64,000 nucleotides of DNA from Oscillospiraceae bacterium (GCA_018110925.1 JAGAZJ010000016.1:62001-126000); one strand, 5' to 3'. Positions 33,028 to 44,166 are shown, numbered from the stretch's first letter. Numbers and translations: made by a program. Notes: generated from the sequence alone by a model not told the origin.

Positions 33028-33990
33028 TCATGCCTTTGCAGGCTCATTGCCCGTCTTCTTGCCCTTGCGCTCTTCAAGGTATACCCACAGGGGAGCCGCG
33101 ATGCAGAGCGAGGAATATGTACCGATGATAAGACCGATAGTCATGGGCACGGAGAATGAGATTATGGAGTCCACACCTCTCATTACTGCGACCACGGAAA
33201 CGACTATCATAGCCGCTATGGTGGTGACAGACGTGTTTATGGAACGTACAAAGGACTGATTTGTGGAGAAGTCCACCAGGTCAGAGAGCGAGAAGCTGTT
33301 CTTGTAAAGTCCCTTGTTCTCACGGATTCGGTCATAGATAACGATCGTATCGTTTACGGAGTAACCGAGGATGGTAAGTATTACCGCCATGAAGTTGGCA
33401 TCTATGTCCATATGGAGCACAACGAATGAACCGTAAACGATTATGATGTCGTGGAAAAGTGCGATTATAGCGCAGATGCCTGCGAGCCAGCCGCCTATAT
33501 TCTTGAACCTGACTGCGATATAAAGTATGAGGACAACAGCCGCAAGAGCCGCCGCAACAAGGCACTTCTTGAAGAACTCACTTCCTGCCGAGGGAGATAC
33601 ATCAGTGGACTCGAGCAAGGTTATATTGTTCTCGGCATACTTTTCTTCAAGAGTATTTGTGAGCTCTATCTGCTTGTCAGCGGTAAGACCGGAGTTTGAG
33701 AGCAGAGAGACTGTGATGTTGTTCTTGCCTGTGTTGAAGTCTGTACCTGTGGTGATATTTACGGAGAGACCGCCGAGGGCTGTCTCCGCATCGGTCTTGA
33801 ACTGATTGGTGTCGATACTGCCGTCATACAGATAGGTGATAAGCGTACCGCCCTTGAACTGTATGTCGAGCTTTGCACCGAATATAAACGTGGAAAGGAT
33901 CGAGAATATCACAAGTACCGCCGAGAAGATGAAGAACTTCTTTCTGTTCGCCATGAACGGTATATTGAATTTGGTTTCGGGTCTGTTCAT
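33028..33990 (-). CDS. secF: Protein translocase subunit SecF
   Basis: The start is ATG 33990 (MNRPETKFNIPFMANRKKFF), overlapping the secD stop by 4 bp and preceded by GGAGGTGCGCA; the seven extra codons upstream are dispensable. 320 residues. Six membrane helices with a first periplasmic domain, and the family marks FKGGT, GYSVNDTIVIYDRIREN and NTSVTTIAAM. With SecD it helps pull proteins through SecYEG using the proton gradient. This machinery would serve the many secreted proteins in this window, though it is a general housekeeping function. Confidence 0.95.
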   Translation of the reverse strand: MNRPETKFNIPFMANRKKFFIFSAVLVIFSILSTFIFGAKLDIQFKGGTLITYLYDGSIDTNQFKTDAETALGGLSVNITTGTDFNTGKNNITVSLLSNSGLTADKQIELTNTLEEKYAENNITLLESTDVSPSAGSEFFKKCLVAAALAAVVLILYIAVRFKNIGGWLAGICAIIALFHDIIIVYGSFVVLHMDIDANFMAVILTILGYSVNDTIVIYDRIRENKGLYKNSFSLSDLVDFSTNQSFVRSINTSVTTIAAMIVVSVVAVMRGVDSIISFSVPMTIGLIIGTYSSLCIAAPLWVYLEERKGKKTGNEPAKA

Positions 33991-35381
33991 TGCGCACCTC
34001 CGTAAAGCCACGGCTTCCTCAATGCCTTAAAGCCCGAGAGCGACATCGTCATGAGCCTTGCGCACAGCACGCCGAAGAAGAGGTTGAGCGCAGTACCTGT
34101 AAGGAGCGTGTAGCCGAATGAATAGATAGTACCTGCCGTGGTAGGACCGAACATAAAGAATGCGAACTTGAGCAGCTTCGCCCAGATGCTGTCGGCGGTA
34201 CCGAACGCACCCATGAGAATGATAGCGACAAGTATCATCGTGATGTTGCCGTCAAGGATAGCGCTGAGGGCTCTTGAATAGCCGCTTATGAGTGCGCCGT
34301 CAAGGGTCTTGCCGGCTTTGAGCTCCTCCTTGATTCGCTCTGCGGTGATGACATTCGCATCAACGCCCATGCCCACCGCAAGTATGATACCTGCGATACC
34401 GGGTATGGTGAGTATGGAGCCCTCTCTGAAGCCGAAAAATCCGGAAACGAATGCAAGTGTGCCGGCTACCTGACCCACAAGGCAGATAACTGCAATGACA
34501 CCCGGCAGACGATAGGTTATTATCATATAGACCGCAATGAGTATGAACGCTATTATACCTGCAAGCACCATTGCATCGAGCGCACCCATACCGAGGGACG
34601 GTGAAATGGTCGAGAAGCTGGATGTTACGAGCTTGAAAGGCAGAGCGCCGGAGTTTATCTGATTTGCGAGCTTGGCAGCGCTCTCAGCATCAAAGCTGCC
34701 TGTTATGGTAGCATTGCCGTCCGTGATGACAGAATTTACTCTGGGGTAGGAGATCATGGTATCGTCCATCCAGATAGAGATGACGCCGTTGGTGTCATAG
34801 AGCTTCTGGGTAGCGTCCCTGAACTTCTCCGTGCCGTTGGGGTCAAGACGAAGAGCAACTATCCACTCGGACTGCTGCTGGTCGTATGCCGCATATGCCT
34901 GTGCGACATCTGCGCCCTCAAGCACGATATTCTCTGCGGTAACACCTGTGGGCATACCGTTCTGGTCGGTGGAATTACCCTCTCTGAATGTGAGACGGGC
35001 GGTCTCGCCGAGCTCCTTTACAGCGGCTTCGGGGTCAAAGTTCGCCTCGTTTTCCTTCCACGGGAAGCGGACTATTATCCTGTCGCTGTTATAGTCGATA
35101 TATGCCTCATAGTCGGTGATGCCGAGGGTGAGCATTCTCTGCACTATGACTTCCTTTGCGGCATCGAGCTGTTCATTTGTCGCATCGAAGCCATCGGGCG
35201 GCGTGAACGTTACGTCAACGCCTCCCTTGATATCTATACCGAATCGTATGTCATCGGCACCTTTGATATAAACCGTTTCGTTATCACCGTAATATGACCT
35301 GACGCCGAACAGAACCGCAGCGGCAAAGGCTGCTATCAGCAGGAATACGATGAAAAAAACCGGTTTTGAAACTCTCTTCAC
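33987..35381 (-). CDS. secD: Protein translocase subunit SecD
   Basis: 464 residues starting at GTG 35381. N-terminal helix, the GIDIKGGVDVTF motif, the P1 head region (EAVVKELGETARLTFRE-like) and five C-terminal helices with GMGVDANVITAERIKEEL, the hallmark of SecD. Partner SecF overlaps by 4 bp. SecD and SecF are separate here, not fused. A consensus promoter lies at 35462-35490. Confidence 0.95.
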   Translation of the reverse strand: MKRVSKPVFFIVFLLIAAFAAAVLFGVRSYYGDNETVYIKGADDIRFGIDIKGGVDVTFTPPDGFDATNEQLDAAKEVIVQRMLTLGITDYEAYIDYNSDRIIVRFPWKENEANFDPEAAVKELGETARLTFREGNSTDQNGMPTGVTAENIVLEGADVAQAYAAYDQQQSEWIVALRLDPNGTEKFRDATQKLYDTNGVISIWMDDTMISYPRVNSVITDGNATITGSFDAESAAKLANQINSGALPFKLVTSSFSTISPSLGMGALDAMVLAGIIAFILIAVYMIITYRLPGVIAVICLVGQVAGTLAFVSGFFGFREGSILTIPGIAGIILAVGMGVDANVITAERIKEELKAGKTLDGALISGYSRALSAILDGNITMILVAIILMGAFGTADSIWAKLLKFAFFMFGPTTAGTIYSFGYTLLTGTALNLFFGVLCARLMTMSLSGFKALRKPWLYGGAQ

Positions 35382-35461
35382 TTCTATGACCAGTCCTTTC
35401 CTTTTGTTTACAATGGTCTATGACATCAGGCATGACCTGATAATAGAACGCAATCAAACGA

Positions 35462-35490
35462 ATTATACCATTTTTAAACGCCTGTGTCAA
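35462..35490 (-). promoter_or_regulatory. Promoter of secDF
   Basis: Minus strand TTGACA (35490-35485), 17 bp, TATAAT (35467-35462), about 80 bp upstream of the secD start. Confidence 0.8.
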
Positions 35491-35593
35491 TAGAAGTCAG
35501 AGGGATTTTTCTTATTTTCGGAATATTTCACAATCACACATCACAGCAGTAATGGCGTTTGTGTGTTTATGGTGACCGACAGAGCAAAGAAAA

Positions 35594-35622
35594 AGGCAAT
35601 GCCCGAATATTGAACATTGCCT
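35594..35622 (-). terminator. Terminator of the diguanylate cyclase gene
   Basis: AGGCAATG pairs with CATTGCCT around a 13-nt loop and is followed on the minus strand by TTTTTC. It begins at the stop codon of the cyclase. Confidence 0.75.
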
Positions 35623-36709
35623 ATGATCTGTATACCACCTGGTTTTTTCCGCTTGTCTTGCCGGTATAAAGTCTCCGGTCGGCAAGAGCCATAAGCTCCT
35701 CACAATTTGCCGCCTCGGTGCTTTCGGCAACGCCTATCGTCATGGTACAGCGTATGTCCTGATCGCCCCATATGGTCACGGTGCGCTCCGCATGACGGCG
35801 TATCCTGTCCGCAAGACGCTGTGCATCGTCAAGATGCAGATCGGTGAGCACCACCAGTTCCTCGCCGCCCCAGCGGAACGACCTTGCAGGCGGCTTTGCC
35901 ACCGAGCGTATGACCATCGACAGGTTCTTGAGCACCTCATCGCCTGCCTCATGACCGTAGGTGTCATTGACGTGCTTGAAGTTATCTATATCGCAAATGA
36001 TGAAGGAATACACATCACCCTTCTGATCCATCTCTTCAATGATCCTGTCGAAACTGCGCCTGTTGTAGAGACCTGTCAGCGCATCTGCCCCGGCGTTCTT
36101 CTCCATTTCCTCCTTTTCTTTTTCAAGAGTGGAATGGGTGTTCTGCATCTGCTTCAGGAATACCATTGAGAAAAACAACAGCAATGTGAACATACACAGG
36201 GAGTTGAATATGTATATGCCGTCAAACACACTGTCCACCGTTTCGCATACAGGTGAGACAAGTATGGTGACAATCTTGCAGGCAAGGAACGACGCCACGC
36301 CCAGTATCCCGACGAGGAGCGTGGATCTGAATGAATCACGCTTTTTCTTTATCGAGAACTGCATATAGAATATCACGGGCATTATGCCGATTATATACAT
36401 CTGAAACCCGGGTCTCAGCCCCACCATGACCGAGGAAAATATGGAGCAAAGACATATCTCAAAGAACGTGACATAGCAGAACTGCGCATATTTCTCCATG
36501 ATGATAAGGCGCTTGCACCTGAAATAAACAACGGTGCTGACGATGTTGAATATCACCAGTGGTACCGTGTGAGTGAACAGGAATATTATCGACAGCATCA
36601 TATGTATGACCGTACAGCACAGTTGCAGCAGGCTGTACTTCGTCTTGTCGTCGATGGTCATATTCGGGTCGAATATGTTATCGAAAGGAATAACTACCGT
36701 TGCTCTCAC
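35621..36709 (-). CDS. Membrane diguanylate cyclase (GGDEF)
   Basis: 362 residues. About five or six membrane helices occupy residues 25-190 and a short coiled coil 195-205. The GGDEF domain follows (ADALTGLYNRRSFDRIIEEM, FIICDIDNFKHVNDTYGHEAGDEVL) with the active signature GGEEL in FRWGGEELVVLTD. It should make c-di-GMP. The start is uncertain: GTG 36709 has GGGG too close, and the next in-frame ATG (36661) lacks a clear Shine-Dalgarno. Monocistronic. It opposes the phosphodiesterases at 23372 and 55149. Confidence 0.88.
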   Translation of the reverse strand: MRATVVIPFDNIFDPNMTIDDKTKYSLLQLCCTVIHMMLSIIFLFTHTVPLVIFNIVSTVVYFRCKRLIIMEKYAQFCYVTFFEICLCSIFSSVMVGLRPGFQMYIIGIMPVIFYMQFSIKKKRDSFRSTLLVGILGVASFLACKIVTILVSPVCETVDSVFDGIYIFNSLCMFTLLLFFSMVFLKQMQNTHSTLEKEKEEMEKNAGADALTGLYNRRSFDRIIEEMDQKGDVYSFIICDIDNFKHVNDTYGHEAGDEVLKNLSMVIRSVAKPPARSFRWGGEELVVLTDLHLDDAQRLADRIRRHAERTVTIWGDQDIRCTMTIGVAESTEAANCEELMALADRRLYTGKTSGKNQVVYRS

Positions 36710-36858
36710 CCCCCTATACGTTCATGTTAATATACACAAAAATATTCTATCACATACCGTTTAATTTGTCAATATATTTTTGTATATTTTGTACATCTTG
36801 TCCTGAAGTTTTTGCAGGCATTCGAATAACAGATGACGAACAGCACGGTATCAAAAAA

Positions 36859-36882
36859 TCCCGCAGACAATTGTCTGCGGGA
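36859..36882 (-). terminator. Rho-independent terminator of enolase
   Basis: A perfect 12-bp palindromic stem (TCCCGCAGACAA and complement), followed by six T on the minus strand, about 20 bp after the enolase stop. Confidence 0.9.
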
Positions 36883-36901
36883 CCGTATCATACGAAAGAA
36901 C

Positions 36902-38224
<1,323 letters not shown>

Positions 38225-38273
38225 TTATTTCGGAAAAATACACAAATGCATACAGTCCCGATTGTTCATTATA

Positions 38274-38302
38274 ATCATATCATATACATCTCAAAATGTC
38301 AA
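38274..38302 (-). promoter_or_regulatory. Promoter of enolase
   Basis: Minus strand TTGACA (38302-38297), 17 bp, TATGAT (38279-38274), with a TATAAT just downstream. Confidence 0.75.
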
Positions 38303-38379
38303 GAGCAAATTGTAAATATCGCATGATATGGGTATCACCGTCAGAATACTGCACTCTGCTTTCATCAGCAGTTCGTGCA

Positions 38380-39546
38380 TCATCTGAATATCTTTACTTC
38401 CGTTCCCTCGACCGCCTCTTCGATAAGCGCATCAAAATCGTAGGAATTCTCCGCCACTATCACGTCTTTCAGCACAGGGCGTGTCTTGGGATGCTTGGGC
38501 GTAAACACGGTACAGCAGTCCTCATAGGGCTCTATGGATATATCAAATGTGTCTATCTTTCTGGATATGCTGATTATCTCCGTCTTGTCCATGCCGATAA
38601 CAGGACGGAATACAGGCATATCCGCCGCATTGTCCGTACATACGATAGCGCCCATGGTCTGGCTCGCCACCTGACCCACGCTCTCGCCCGTGATAAGGCA
38701 CTGGATATTGTTTTTCTCGCATATCCTCTGTGCTATCTTTATCATCATGCGGCGCATTATTATGGTGAAAAGCTCCTCGGGGCAGTTGTCACGGAGCGCC
38801 TCCTGTATCTTCGTAAACGGCACGCAGTAGAACGCCGTCTCACCCGTCCACGGAACCAGCTTCTCGCACAGTCTCTCCACCTTGAGCCTTGCCCTGTCCG
38901 ATGTATACGGGGGAGATACATAGTGTATCGCAGATATATCCACGCCCCTCTTTGCCATCATATAGCCTGCCACGGGGCTGTCTATGCCGCCCGACAGAAG
39001 GAGCATACCCCTGCCGGATGTACCCACGGGCATACCGCCTGCGGCGGGTCTGTTGCCCGTATGGATATATGCGTTCTTTTCCCTTATCTCAACATTCACC
39101 ACAACGTCCGGAGATTTCACATCAACGGTCAGATGAGGGAACTTGTCAAGGATACGTCCGCCAAGCTCCGTACAGAGCTCGGGGGAGCTGTAAGGAAAGC
39201 GTTTGTCCGCACGCTTTGCCGCCACCTTGAACGTCTTTGCCGCCAGAAGCTCCTTTGCGCAGTATACGAACACATCCTCGGTTATCCTGTCCATATCCTT
39301 TTCGGTGATGCCCGCACGGCAGAGTGCCGCCGCTCCGAATACCTTTGAAGCCGCTTCTACCGCTTCGTCCATATCGACCTCTTCAAGAGGCTCGCAGTAT
39401 ATCATGGACTGATCCCGCCTGAAATCGAACTTGCCTATGCCTTTCAGACTGCGGCGCAGGTTGCGTATGAACGCTTCCTCAAAGTTGCGCTTGTTCAGCC
39501 CCTTTAATGCTATCTCGCCCTCTTTGAGCAGTATCAGTTCTTTCAT
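38380..39546 (-). CDS. thiI: tRNA 4-thiouridine synthase ThiI
   Basis: 388 residues. Ferredoxin-like and THUMP domains (1-165, with KLLAKTFKVAAKRADKRFPY-like spacing), then the ATP-pyrophosphatase with PP-loop LLLSGGIDSPVAGYMMAKRG and GESVGQVASQTM. There is no C-terminal rhodanese domain, as in Bacillus-type ThiI, so sulfur must come directly from a dedicated desulfurase. That partner is two genes upstream. It overlaps the NYN/PIN-like gene by 4 bp. It makes s4U8 in tRNA and may take part in thiamine thiazole sulfur transfer. Confidence 0.93.
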   Translation of the reverse strand: MKELILLKEGEIALKGLNKRNFEEAFIRNLRRSLKGIGKFDFRRDQSMIYCEPLEEVDMDEAVEAASKVFGAAALCRAGITEKDMDRITEDVFVYCAKELLAAKTFKVAAKRADKRFPYSSPELCTELGGRILDKFPHLTVDVKSPDVVVNVEIREKNAYIHTGNRPAAGGMPVGTSGRGMLLLSGGIDSPVAGYMMAKRGVDISAIHYVSPPYTSDRARLKVERLCEKLVPWTGETAFYCVPFTKIQEALRDNCPEELFTIIMRRMMIKIAQRICEKNNIQCLITGESVGQVASQTMGAIVCTDNAADMPVFRPVIGMDKTEIISISRKIDTFDISIEPYEDCCTVFTPKHPKTRPVLKDVIVAENSYDFDALIEEAVEGTEVKIFR

Positions 39547-40334
39547 TTCTCATCAACCATTCTTTTCAGATTAGTATAGTCCGCACGCAGTACCTTGTAC
39601 ACAGCAAGACCCTTGTCCATGCCGAAAGCCTTTGTCATGCCCGTATAGAACTGCTGCTTGTCGGCGGCATTTGCGAGCAGGTTCACCACCATGCCGCATT
39701 TTGACACATCTATCTCCGCTTCTGTGAGATATCTCTTTATGTCTGCGGTCACGGAGCCCCTGCCGTTCTTTTCCTTGCTCTGCCTCTTTTTAGGGGCTTC
39801 AACGGCGGATTTTTCTTCGACGACAGGCTCAGCCGCCGGGATCTCGGTGGGTACAGACGCTTTTTCCTCTGTGGGCGCAGCATCTGTCACAGCGGCCTGC
39901 TCCGTTGCGGGCGCTGTCTGTGCGGCAACATCACCTATCCTTACGGCATCCGATGTGACAGTTCTCATAAGCGCCTTTGTGACGCTCTGAGCGGTGTATA
40001 TATTGACCCTTTCCACATCGGCATTTTCCCAGAAGCGCCATATGAACGAAAAGCTCTTGTCGCCGCTGATTATATATATCTGCCTGTCCTCAGAGCGCCC
40101 CACGAGATAGCCTGTGAAGCTGGCAAGCTGAAAATCGAGGGCGTTCTTGCCGCCGTTTGCGACATTGAAATATGAGAATGCCGCCTTTGACGACAGTATG
40201 GCTTTGTGCGCCTCAAACGAAAGATTTGACTGTGCGGCGGTGTAGAATATATACACCCTGTCGTTCTCCGTCAGCCTTTCAACGCCGTCGAGCCCTGCGG
40301 AGGTCACGTTTTCATAGTCTATCAAAAATATCAT
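39543..40334 (-). CDS. NYN/PIN-like domain protein with linker and C-terminal helical domain
   Basis: 263 residues. The N-terminal 125 residues resemble NYN/PIN-like nuclease domains: an early acidic pair in IFLIDYENVTSAG, KNALDFQLASFTGYL and IISGDKSF with spaced Asp residues that would bind metal. A P/A/E-rich linker follows (about 140-195), then a basic patch and a helical C-terminus (DIKRYLTEAEIDVS, FYTGMTKAFGMDKGLAVYKV). It is placed between a cysteine desulfurase and ThiI in one operon, so an RNA-related role, perhaps on tRNA, is suggested by context. Nuclease activity is unproven. Confidence 0.75.
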   Translation of the reverse strand: MIFLIDYENVTSAGLDGVERLTENDRVYIFYTAAQSNLSFEAHKAILSSKAAFSYFNVANGGKNALDFQLASFTGYLVGRSEDRQIYIISGDKSFSFIWRFWENADVERVNIYTAQSVTKALMRTVTSDAVRIGDVAAQTAPATEQAAVTDAAPTEEKASVPTEIPAAEPVVEEKSAVEAPKKRQSKEKNGRGSVTADIKRYLTEAEIDVSKCGMVVNLLANAADKQQFYTGMTKAFGMDKGLAVYKVLRADYTNLKRMVDEK

Positions 40335-40342
40335 ATCTTACC

Positions 40343-41479
40343 TCACTTTGTTTTTTCCAGAGTCATATGTCCCTCTCTCAGTGCGCCCGTGAGCTGATCC
40401 AGCTCACCCCATGCCGACATTTTCGAGAAGGATACTCTTATCGCACTGTCCGCCAGCTTGTCCGATATGCCCATTTCGGACAGCACCCTGCTGTGCTTGC
40501 CCTTTGAGCAGGCGGAACCGCTGGATACATATACCTTCTTGCTCTCAAGGAAGTGGAGCATTATCTCGGAGCGTATGCCCTGCACCGAGAAATTGAGTAT
40601 GTAGGGTATGCAGGCATCCTTATCCGAATTTATCGTGATAAAGTCAAGAGGAGCGAGAAGGGTGCGCAGTCTGTCGTTGAGCATACGGGCATTCTTGTAC
40701 GCAGTGTCGATGTTTTTAAGCTGGGCGTTCACCGCCGCACCGAATGCCGATATGAGCGGCACGGATTCCGTGCCCGAGCGCAGACCCTTTTCCTGACCGC
40801 CGCCCGTTATCAGTGCGGGGATCCTTATCCCTTTTTTGATGTACATAGCGCCTATGCCCTTCGGAGCGTGTACCTTATGTCCGCTGACCGTCACCAGGTC
40901 GGCATTCATCGCAGCTACCTTGACAGGCAGTTTCAGGAATGCCTGAACAGCATCCGTGTGAGTTATGCAGTCGGGCTGCTTGTGCTTTACAGCCTCAAAA
41001 ATATCAGCCACGGGATTTACGGCACCTGTTTCGTTGTTGACATACATACAGGTCGCAAGGAACGTGTCACTGTCCACCGCATAGAGATAGTCCACCGTAT
41101 CCACCCTGCCGTCGGCACGGGGCTTCACTCGCTTCACCGTGAAGCCGTCGTTTTCAAGTACACGCAGTGTCTCCTCCACGGAGGGGTGCTCCACGGAAGA
41201 TGCGACTATGGTCTTCTTTCTCCTGCCATATGCCCTTGCGGCACCGAGGATAAGAGTGTTGTTTGACTCCGTAGCCCCCGATGTGAAAGTTATCTGCTCG
41301 GGAGCGGCAGACAGTGCCTGTGCGACCGCCTTTCTCGCATCGGTGACGAGAAGCTCCGCATCGAGCCCCATGCGGTGCAGTGAGGACGGATTGCCGTATG
41401 TCTCTCTCATCGCCTTTACGGCGGCTTCCGCCGCCTCCTCGCATACTTTTGTGGTGGCGGCATTGTCAAGATAGGTCAT
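40343..41479 (-). CDS. Cysteine desulfurase (NifS/IscS family)
   Basis: 378 residues. Pyridoxal-phosphate enzyme: MTYLDNAATTKVCEEA, NPSSLHRMG, FTSGATESNN, SSVEHPSV, HTDAVQAF, the lysine in TVSGHKVHAPKGIGAMY and the sulfur-carrying Cys in SSGSACSKGKHSRVL. It releases sulfur from cysteine as a persulfide. It lies 8 bp before the NYN/PIN gene, which overlaps thiI, matching the known NifZ-ThiI type of dedicated pair. A TATAAT lies near 41527 on the minus strand. Confidence 0.93.
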   Translation of the reverse strand: MTYLDNAATTKVCEEAAEAAVKAMRETYGNPSSLHRMGLDAELLVTDARKAVAQALSAAPEQITFTSGATESNNTLILGAARAYGRRKKTIVASSVEHPSVEETLRVLENDGFTVKRVKPRADGRVDTVDYLYAVDSDTFLATCMYVNNETGAVNPVADIFEAVKHKQPDCITHTDAVQAFLKLPVKVAAMNADLVTVSGHKVHAPKGIGAMYIKKGIRIPALITGGGQEKGLRSGTESVPLISAFGAAVNAQLKNIDTAYKNARMLNDRLRTLLAPLDFITINSDKDACIPYILNFSVQGIRSEIMLHFLESKKVYVSSGSACSKGKHSRVLSEMGISDKLADSAIRVSFSKMSAWGELDQLTGALREGHMTLEKTK

Positions 41480-41723
41480 ATATATCGTCCTTTCGGAATA
41501 TCACTAAAAGTCAGCACATCAATTATATCATACCCATGAAAAAAAGTCCATAGAGTGCGGCTGAATATCTTTGTCATTTTTCTTGTCTTCCGTGATATGA
41601 AAATAAGGGAAAATCACAATAAAATATATTTACGAAATATTTTGGAAATAGTAATTTAACAATATTTATATCCTGATGTGGTAGAATAATATTTGTATAG
41701 ATATCTGTAAAGGAGGGTGCTTT

Positions 41724-43535
41724 TTGGACAAAAAGGACAAAACTCAGAAGACAGCAAAAGTGAAGCGTGACAGAAAGCCCCTTTTCGGGAGAGCTGTGAA
41801 AAAGGACGCACAGACAGGTGCAAAGAAGCGCAAGCACCGCCAGACCACGATACTGGCAAGGATAGTGCGCCTGTCCTCCATGACGACCGCCGCAACGGCA
41901 GTGATACTCATACTCCTCCACCAGTACAGTATGTACAGACACATAAACGATTCCGCTTTTGAAGAGATAGAGCTTCTCTCCCTCTCCTACGCATCGGCGG
42001 TGTCAAATGCGGATATATATTCAAACGCAGGCTTCCTCGATGGGATGTTCAGCGATTTCAGAAGCATAAACAAGTACGGCGGCACGGGCTTTATAATGTC
42101 AAAGACCTGCACCGTAATGTCCGAAACGGGCATAGACCTTATCACAAAGGGCGATGACCTTATAGACAGGGGCAACAATGAGCCCGGATTTGCACAGCTT
42201 GCCAATTTTGTGGCAAATGTTCAGCCTCACTATGAATCCTCCATAGACCTCATCGAGCATATAACCGTGACGCAGAAGGATATGCAGGCGCTCATAGAGA
42301 TAAACGGCAGGAAATATTATACTTCCTGGGCAAATATCAAGAACTATGACAATATATATGTCATGATACTCATACCCTATGACAATGTGATGCAACAGTA
42401 CCGCTCATCTATGGTCGTGATGCCTCTGCTGGGCATGGGCGCTGTGATCGTGGCAACGATCCTCGCCGTGCTGATAGCAAGACGTATGACAAAGCCCATA
42501 GAGGACGCATCCGCCCGCATGGGCGAGCTTGCAAGGGGCGATCTTACCAGCCCCGCCCCCGAAACGGACAGAAACGACGAGACCATGTCGCTCCTACGTT
42601 CGCTGAGCCTTGTCATCACATCGTTCAACGCATACATAAACGACATCAGACAGGTCCTCGACGGTGTGGCGGAGGGCGATCTGCTGGTCTCCCCACACGC
42701 AGATTACAGGGGTGACTTCGTAAACATAAAGGAGTCGCTGGAAAGGATACTCTCATCACTCAGCAGTACATTCAGCGAGGTGCAGAAAGCCGCAATATCC
42801 GTAAACGAATGTTCGGGTCATGTATCTGACGGCACTGCAGTGCTGTCAAGGAACTCACTCGGCGAAGCATCCGCATCAGAGGGCCTTGCAAAAGCTGTCG
42901 ATGAAGTGACCGCCCGCATAAAGAGCAACGCCGACGAAGCATCAAGAGCCCGTGAAATGACCGCAGAGTCGGATGCCTATGCCGCCAAGGGCATGGAGAA
43001 TATGCGCCGCATGACAGAGGCGATATCCGACATAGAGCGCACCGCATCCGAGATCGAGACTATAATCGGCGTTATAGACGATATAGCCTTCCAGACCAAT
43101 ATACTGGCACTCAATGCCGCTGTCGAGGCCGCAAGGGCAGGCGAAGCGGGCAGAGGCTTTGCGGTGGTCGCCGATGAGGTGAGAAATCTTGCCATAAAGT
43201 CAGCCGAGGCATCGTCAAAGACGAGAGAGCTGATAGAGAACTCCCTGCGTTCCGTTTCAAACGGCACAAGATACGCCAAGGAGACCGAGCAGTCCCTTGA
43301 CTATGTGGCAAATATGGTCGGCAGTACACGCAGGATAGTCAGCGAGATAGCAGACTCCGCCGACGAGCAGGCTGTTGCCATATCCGCCATAAACAAGGGT
43401 ATGACCACCATAAACGACAGCATCAGGGACAACTCCCTCACCGCCGAGCAGAATGCCGCCGTATCGGAGGAGCTGTCGAGCCAGTTCAACGTGCTCACAG
43501 CCATGCTCAACAGGTTCAGATTCAGGAAACATTAA
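41724..43535 (+). CDS. Methyl-accepting chemotaxis protein
   Basis: 603 residues starting at TTG 41724 behind AAAGGAGGG. A very basic N-terminus (residues 1-40) precedes TM1 (about 48-72); an extracellular sensor of about 155 residues follows, then TM2 (near 230-252) and a HAMP domain (RMTKPIEDASARMGELARGD). The signalling domain has NILALNAAVEAARAGEAGRGFAVVADEVRNLA. The ligand is unknown. No other chemotaxis or flagellar gene lies in the window, so its job (taxis or another output) cannot be told from context. Confidence 0.92.
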   Translation: MDKKDKTQKTAKVKRDRKPLFGRAVKKDAQTGAKKRKHRQTTILARIVRLSSMTTAATAVILILLHQYSMYRHINDSAFEEIELLSLSYASAVSNADIYSNAGFLDGMFSDFRSINKYGGTGFIMSKTCTVMSETGIDLITKGDDLIDRGNNEPGFAQLANFVANVQPHYESSIDLIEHITVTQKDMQALIEINGRKYYTSWANIKNYDNIYVMILIPYDNVMQQYRSSMVVMPLLGMGAVIVATILAVLIARRMTKPIEDASARMGELARGDLTSPAPETDRNDETMSLLRSLSLVITSFNAYINDIRQVLDGVAEGDLLVSPHADYRGDFVNIKESLERILSSLSSTFSEVQKAAISVNECSGHVSDGTAVLSRNSLGEASASEGLAKAVDEVTARIKSNADEASRAREMTAESDAYAAKGMENMRRMTEAISDIERTASEIETIIGVIDDIAFQTNILALNAAVEAARAGEAGRGFAVVADEVRNLAIKSAEASSKTRELIENSLRSVSNGTRYAKETEQSLDYVANMVGSTRRIVSEIADSADEQAVAISAINKGMTTINDSIRDNSLTAEQNAAVSEELSSQFNVLTAMLNRFRFRKH

Positions 43536-43582
43536 AAACAGATTAGAAAAATCATAATTAGATGAGAAATGGGTCGTTTCTC

Positions 43583-43611
43583 TTGACTTTGAGATCTCTA
43601 AGAGTTATAAT
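43583..43611 (+). promoter_or_regulatory. Promoter of the zinc-ribbon gene
   Basis: TTGACT (43583-43588), 17 bp, TATAAT (43606-43611), about 65 bp before the start. Confidence 0.75.
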
Positions 43612-43676
43612 CTGTACATAAGGTGAAACGAAGTTCACCGACAGATAAAAACAACAAATTTTTGGAGGTAACAACT

Positions 43677-44123
43677 ATGAGCAACTTCTTTGATAAGGTT
43701 TCCGAAGCTATCACCGCTACCGGCAAGACCGTCGGCGACAAGACCAAGATGGGCACTGACATCGTAAAGCTCTCTTATAAGCTCAGCACCGAGCAGAAAA
43801 ATCTCAGCGACATATTCACCGAGATAGGCAAGGCTTATTATGAGGAGAGCAAGGATGCTCCCCAGAGCGATGCGCTTGTACAGCTCGTTTCCGAAGCTAC
43901 CGTAAAGAGTGCCGAGATCGAGGGCATCAAGGAGCAGATCCGCCAGATCAAGGGCGTTACAGTATGCCCCAACTGCGGAGCAGACGTTCCTCTTGAGTAT
44001 GATTTCTGCGGCAAGTGCGGCACAAAGATCGAGAGACCCGAGCCTCCCGCTGAGGAGACCGAGGAAACAGTTGCAGAGACTGACGAGATCAAGGTCGAGG
44101 TAGACGACAACTTTGAGGAATAA
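43677..44123 (+). CDS. Zinc-ribbon protein of unknown function
   Basis: The start is ATG 43677 (MSNFFDKVSEAITATGKTVG), right behind TTTTGGAGGTAACAACT. 148 residues. The first ~95 are helical (KLSYKLSTEQKNLSDIFTEI, IEGIKEQIRQIKG). A four-cysteine zinc ribbon follows (CPNCGADVPLEYDFCGKCG), then an acidic tail of E, T and V. There are no membrane helices. Its own promoter and strong terminator point to a well-expressed single gene. Function unknown. Confidence 0.8.
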   Translation: MSNFFDKVSEAITATGKTVGDKTKMGTDIVKLSYKLSTEQKNLSDIFTEIGKAYYEESKDAPQSDALVQLVSEATVKSAEIEGIKEQIRQIKGVTVCPNCGADVPLEYDFCGKCGTKIERPEPPAEETEETVAETDEIKVEVDDNFEE

Positions 44124-44139
44124 GGTATAAAACCACTGG

Positions 44140-44166
44140 GGGTGTGCATCCACGCACACCCTTTTT
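44140..44166 (+). terminator. Rho-independent terminator of the zinc-ribbon gene
   Basis: GGGTGTGC-atccac-GCACACCC followed by five T, 17 bp after the stop. Confidence 0.9.
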
